A stretch of 64,000 nucleotides of DNA. It comes from Allomuricauda sp. CP2A (lineage in GTDB: Bacteria > Bacteroidota > Bacteroidia > Flavobacteriales > Flavobacteriaceae). Location of the stretch: NCBI RefSeq assembly GCF_001683915.1, contig NZ_LXTT01000026.1, positions 62,001 through 126,000 of the forward strand, given 5' to 3'. How positions within the stretch are numbered: the stretch's first letter is position 1; each line of letters starts with the position of its first letter. A program made the position numbers and the translations under genes. Below are positions 61,633-64,000 of the stretch, piece by piece. The notes below the pieces were generated by a model. The model was not told the DNA's origin and ran no database searches. It worked only from the letters and a program-made list of their open reading frames with translations.

Positions 61633-63009
61633 ATGGCCAAAGTAACCTCTGAAGAACTTGGGGTAGAACCCATTGGAAAATTGCTCATCAAACAGGCCTT
61701 ACCCGCTTCCATTGGTATCTTGGTGATGTCCTTGAACGTCCTGGTGGATTCCATTTTCGTGGGAAATTGGATTGGCTCCATCGCCATTGCCGCCATTAAT
61801 GTGGTGCTTCCCGTTTCGTTTTTTATTGCTGCCTTGGGAATGGCCATCGGTATTGGGGGGTCCAGTATCATATCAAGGGCACTGGGGGCCAACAATAGGG
61901 AAAAGGCCCTTAAGACCTTTGGCAACCAAATAACATTGACCTTGATCGTTACCATTTCTATGGTAGCTTTGGGACTCTACTACGTAGATAGCCTCATCCC
62001 AGCCTTTGGAGGAAAGGGGGCCATCTTTGATCCTGCCAAAATTTACTATACCATCATTCTGTACGGAGTGCCGTTTTTGGCCCTTTGTATGATGGGCAAC
62101 ACAGTGATCAGGGCCGAGGGAAAACCAAAATTTGCCATGATCGCCATGATCATACCCTCAGTGGGGAACCTCTTGATGGATTACATTTTCATTTATGTGT
62201 TTGATTGGGGGATGCACGGAGCCGCTTGGGCTACCACCATAGGATATTTGCTGTGCTTCGGGTATATTTTGTATTTCTTTCTTTCCAAAAACTCCGAGTT
62301 AAAAATAAGCCTGCCCCATTTTGGGCTCGATTTGCCCATCTTGAAGGAAATAGGATCGCTCGGTTTTGTGACCTTGGCCCGACAGGCCGTTACCAGCATC
62401 ACCTATCTGTTGATGAACAACATCCTCTTCAATTTGGGCGGAGAGGCCATGGTGGCCGTGTATGCCATTATCGGTAGAATGTTGATGTTTGCCCTGTTCC
62501 CGGTTTTTGGGGTTACCCAAGGATTCTTGCCCATTGCCGGATTTAATTTTGGGGCCGAAAAATATGATAGGGTCAAGGAATCCATCTATACGGCCATAAA
62601 ATATGCCGCTTTGGTAGCGACTATTGTGTTTGTGGTTCTGATGGTATTTCCGGGGGAGATAGCTTCACTGTTTTTGAGCAATCGCCCTGAACTTTCCCAA
62701 AAAGAACTGGCAACAAACGCTTTTGTGCTGCAACATGCCCCTTTTGCCATGCGGTTGGTCTTTGCTGCCACACCCATTATCGCGTTACAGTTGATAGGGG
62801 CCGCTTATTTTCAAGCAGTTGGGAAAGCCATACCAGCTTTGCTGTTAACCTTGACCAGACAAGGTTTCTTTTTTATTCCCTTGATTTTGGTATTGCCCTA
62901 TTTTATGGAAGAGACAGGTGTGTGGATATCGTTTCCTATTGCGGATGTGCTTTCTACAGTGGTAACTGGAATATATTTGGCCAGGGAAATCAGAACCCAA
63001 CTCAGCTAA
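61633..63009 (+). CDS. MATE family efflux transporter
   Basis: 458-aa inner-membrane exporter with about twelve hydrophobic segments in two related halves. The first half starts PIGKLLIKQALPASIGILVMSLNVLVDSIFVGNW and the second contains GFVTLARQAVTSITYLLMNNILF and GFLPIAGFNFGAEKYDRVKES. It is most like NorM/DinF-type multidrug or organic-cation antiporters; the substrate is unknown. Start ATG 61633. Confidence 0.92.
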   Translation: MAKVTSEELGVEPIGKLLIKQALPASIGILVMSLNVLVDSIFVGNWIGSIAIAAINVVLPVSFFIAALGMAIGIGGSSIISRALGANNREKALKTFGNQITLTLIVTISMVALGLYYVDSLIPAFGGKGAIFDPAKIYYTIILYGVPFLALCMMGNTVIRAEGKPKFAMIAMIIPSVGNLLMDYIFIYVFDWGMHGAAWATTIGYLLCFGYILYFFLSKNSELKISLPHFGLDLPILKEIGSLGFVTLARQAVTSITYLLMNNILFNLGGEAMVAVYAIIGRMLMFALFPVFGVTQGFLPIAGFNFGAEKYDRVKESIYTAIKYAALVATIVFVVLMVFPGEIASLFLSNRPELSQKELATNAFVLQHAPFAMRLVFAATPIIALQLIGAAYFQAVGKAIPALLLTLTRQGFFFIPLILVLPYFMEETGVWISFPIADVLSTVVTGIYLAREIRTQLS

Positions 63010-63044
63010 ACTTTTTAATGTCAAATACATAAATTAGATAACTC

Positions 63045-64000
63045 TTGAAAAAAATGCTTTTGCTTAGCCTTTTGGTTGTTTTAGGAATTACCTGCGGAAA
63101 AAAACCAGAAGAAAAACTAATGTACACGCTATTTGTGGGAACCTATACTTATGGAGACAGTGAAGGCATCTATTCGCTTCAATTCAATGCTGAAACTGGA
63201 AGTTTGGACTCCTTGACATTGGCCGCTAAACTGTCCAATCCTTCCTTCTTGACCATTTCAAAGGACAAGCAAAACCTTTATGCGGTTCAAGAAACTTCAG
63301 ATTTTGATAGTTTGGGCGGAGGAGTCACCGCCTTTAAGCTTAATGAAGGAATTTTGGAACTACAAAATAGTATGGCTACACAAGGGGCAGGTCCTTGCCA
63401 TGTATCTCTTTCTGGTGATGGGCATTTGGCAGTTTCCAATCACGGTGGAGGCAACGTGGCCCTTTTCAGTTTAAAAAATGATGGGTCGATTATGGGCACA
63501 CCCCAAATTATAGACCACAAAATTTTAGATACCACCAAAACGGCCCACGCCCATATGGCACAGTTTAACAAGAATGAGCTTTTTGTGGTCGATTTTGGAT
63601 TGGACGCCATTAAACGATATGAATTAAAGGAAGGTGAATATGTTCCTTTAGAACAAACTTCGCTGCCACTTTCTGATAATGCAGGCCCACGCCATTTTAC
63701 GTTCGGACAAAATGGAAAGATGCTATATGTGATCAATGAACAGGAAAACACCATAGTTGTATTTCAAAAAGATAGTAAAGGAAACTTCAACACTATTCAG
63801 ACTATAAATACCTTGGACTCAGATTTTAAAGACAAGAGCTACTGTGCCGATATTCATTTGTCCCCCGATGGCAAATTTTTATATGGCTCCAACAGAGGGG
63901 AGGACACTATTGTAATTTTTACCGTTGACTCTATTTCCGGAAAATTGACGTTGGTGGGAAGGGAACCTGTTCGTGGAGATTGGCCTAGAAATTTCACTTT
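63045..64000 (+). CDS. Lactonase family (YbhE-type) beta-propeller lipoprotein, 3' truncated
   Basis: Reading frame open from TTG 63045 (LKKMLLL...) to the window end, 318 codons seen. The TTG start gives a basic n-region before LLLSLLVVLGITCG, where the Cys is a lipobox residue; ATG 63054 would leave no Lys. The body resembles 6-phosphogluconolactonase-type propellers: VGTYTYGDSEGIYSLQFN, LSNPSFLTISKDKQNLYAVQE, AHAHMAQF, DNAGPRHFTF and LSPDGKFLYGSNRGEDTIV (seen at 63.1-63.9 kb). The end of the domain and stop lie beyond the window. An enzymatic role is probable for the family but not shown. Confidence 0.85.
   Translation, partial: MKKMLLLSLLVVLGITCGKKPEEKLMYTLFVGTYTYGDSEGIYSLQFNAETGSLDSLTLAAKLSNPSFLTISKDKQNLYAVQETSDFDSLGGGVTAFKLNEGILELQNSMATQGAGPCHVSLSGDGHLAVSNHGGGNVALFSLKNDGSIMGTPQIIDHKILDTTKTAHAHMAQFNKNELFVVDFGLDAIKRYELKEGEYVPLEQTSLPLSDNAGPRHFTFGQNGKMLYVINEQENTIVVFQKDSKGNFNTIQTINTLDSDFKDKSYCADIHLSPDGKFLYGSNRGEDTIVIFTVDSISGKLTLVGREPVRGDWPRNFT

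Noticed and set aside
1-64000. CRISPR array, IS element, prophage, rRNA or tRNA gene
   Set aside because: I saw no regularly spaced repeats, transposase or phage genes and no cloverleaf-like or rRNA-like segment. The XRE/S24 gene alone is not enough for a prophage. A tRNAscan, Infernal and ISfinder run would be decisive.

Overview
The window is a chromosomal stretch of a marine-type Bacteroidetes, most likely a Flavobacteriaceae member near Muricauda/Allomuricauda (the genus is an inference from gene style, not a measured identity). The evidence is type IX secretion C-terminal sorting domains on a subtilase and a giant BspA-like surface protein, many lipoproteins with acidic residues after the lipobox Cys, an almost complete lack of Shine-Dalgarno sequences, repeated Bacteroidetes-type promoters (TTG/TTTG, about 20 bp, TAnnTTTG), a SufABCDSE-SufT operon with DUF2480, and the two-polypeptide-plus-cytochrome-b succinate dehydrogenase of this phylum. 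It reads as a core chromosome. I see no prophage, insertion sequence, CRISPR array, rRNA or tRNA gene.

Layout. 1-5.5 kb: the 3' part of a class A penicillin-binding protein, a 3-oxoacid CoA-transferase pair (scoA-scoB), a short self-contained transcription unit with a 35-codon ORF, a GNAT acetyltransferase, an unknown 106-aa gene and an XRE/S24 repressor-like regulator with a palindromic operator candidate. 5.5-11 kb (minus strand): vsr-aminotransferase, a gap filled with dispersed palindromic repeats, and sdhCAB. 11-15.3 kb: rimK overlapping a RimK-partner desuccinylase-like gene, then membrane and unknown genes. 15.3-19 kb: pepP, a Crp/Fnr-like regulator, a CRP-consensus-like palindrome and a tautomerase-SDR-NTF2-like cassette closed by a strong terminator, then a tiny membrane protein. 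19-28.5 kb: aspartyl protease, panE, ankyrin protein, a VIT1-type transporter of foreign-looking composition, brnQ, zinc-ribbon protein, thiL and two propeller-like lipoproteins. 28.5-36.6 kb: the suf operon with DUF2480 and a DUF3078 outer-membrane protein. 36.8-49.2 kb: hflX, a secreted subtilase, an exonuclease-ogt-CNNM operon, a serine hydrolase, and a lipoprotein plus a 1330-aa repeat protein. 49.4-61.5 kb: a heme block (hemA-C-D-E-DUF6973-F-phzF-B on the minus strand, hemH on the plus strand) with a divergent AraC regulator, ThuA, DUF1460 amidase-like and MscS genes. 61.6-64 kb: a MATE transporter and a lactonase cut by the window end.

The genes cohere around Fe-S cluster supply (suf), consumers of iron and electrons (sdh), and heme synthesis, with a Fur-box-like palindrome next to the hemA/araC promoters. 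hemL and a protoporphyrinogen oxidase are not in the window. I do not see an obviously new multi-gene system. The most promising loose ends are the short transcription unit at 3.55-3.80 kb, the DUF6973 gene translationally coupled inside the heme operon, a 19-mer shared (one mismatch) by two distant intergenic regions, the Crp-like regulator beside a CRP-like site and an SDR lacking its catalytic Tyr, and palindromic repeats that have become part of hemD and lie inside the suf operon.
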